From contig BJHQ01000001.1 in the NCBI GenBank assembly GCA_014193115.1, positions 768,107 through 832,106 on the forward strand: a stretch of DNA of 64,000 bases, read 5' to 3'. The notes beneath the pieces are model-generated. The model searched no databases and had not been told where the DNA came from. It saw only the letters and a list, made by a program, of their open reading frames with translations. Made by a program: the position numbers and the translations under genes. Below are positions 63,868 through 64,000 of the stretch, piece by piece (positions within the stretch are counted from its first letter, which is position 1; each line of letters begins with the position of its first letter). The DNA comes from Planctomycetota bacterium. Its GTDB lineage: Bacteria; Planctomycetota; UBA11346.

Positions 63868-64000
63868 TCATATTGACCCAAAGGACAGCCCGGCCCCTGC
63901 CAGAAAGCCATCCAGAAGGGATAGTCGCCGGCGGATGCGCTTGGCTCCACGCCTGGCCTCGGTCTCGGCATCCGTGATGTCTTCGGCGCAGAAGTTGGCG
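63868..64000 (-). CDS. Partial protein at the right edge (C-terminus only)
   Basis: A GC-rich minus-strand frame enters from beyond 64000 and ends at TGA 63870-63868. Its last residues are EARRGAKRIRRRLSLLDGFL, then AGAGLSFGSI. The sharp change from GC-rich to AT-rich DNA at its stop suggests a junction between unrelated pieces. Too little is visible to name it. Confidence 0.45.
   Translation of the reverse strand, partial: ANFCAEDITDAETEARRGAKRIRRRLSLLDGFLAGAGLSFGSI

Overview
The window is GC-rich (except at its right end) and gene-dense. It looks like a chromosome of the PVC group, most likely Planctomycetota or a close relative. The evidence is family content: a serine/threonine kinase fused to a formylglycine-generating-enzyme-like domain, a secreted giant built from RCC1 and Calx-beta repeats, a second membrane-anchored kinase, an ECF sigma/FecR pair, a monomeric B12-dependent ribonucleotide reductase, and Gfo/Idh/MocA and xylose genes. 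No rRNA, tRNA or phylogenetic marker fixes the phylum, so this placement is an inference. No rRNA, tRNA or CRISPR array was seen.

Layout. 1-10928 (-) is one giant secreted protein of more than 3640 residues, cut by the left edge. It is coupled to a kinase-FGE fusion (10937-15421, -). Next come central carbon genes: xylB and ppa (-), xylA and fba (+), with a decayed AraC remnant between the last two. 22-32 kb is a DNA-precursor and topoisomerase block: ferredoxin, nrdJ with a candidate NrdR operator, parC and parE, then nrdR coupled to an ATP-cone protein on the + strand. 32-41 kb holds a transaldolase-like gene, trpF, a 30-residue membrane microprotein, a metallophosphoesterase, an ABC-2 type permease, an AraC regulator, a Gfo/Idh oxidoreductase, a secreted esterase and a large secreted protein of unknown function.

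41-50.4 kb is a divergent guanidine/urea nitrogen locus. On the - strand lie a NitT/TauT-type binding protein, permease and ATPase, preceded by two hairpins with ACGA and ACGG tetraloops that match the guanidine-II (mini-ykkC) riboswitch. On the + strand lie two DUF1989 carboxyguanidine-deiminase-type subunits, a urea/guanidine-carboxylase-like protein that lacks its biotin carboxylase and biotin carrier domains, and allophanate hydrolase. The locus is decorated with a hairpin repeat family that ends in GCTCCCAGG.

50-62.5 kb holds an FMN reductase, two small genes of apparently lower GC, gnd, a small secreted protein, the ECF sigma/FecR pair, ispF, gcvH, a second kinase, a membrane-anchored Lon-like protease with two zinc ribbons, and tsaD. 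From 62.55 kb the DNA turns AT-rich and carries two 92-bp attC-like sites flanking small minus-strand genes. This looks like the end of a chromosomal integron cassette array. It breaks at about 63.87 kb into a GC-rich partial gene that leaves the window.
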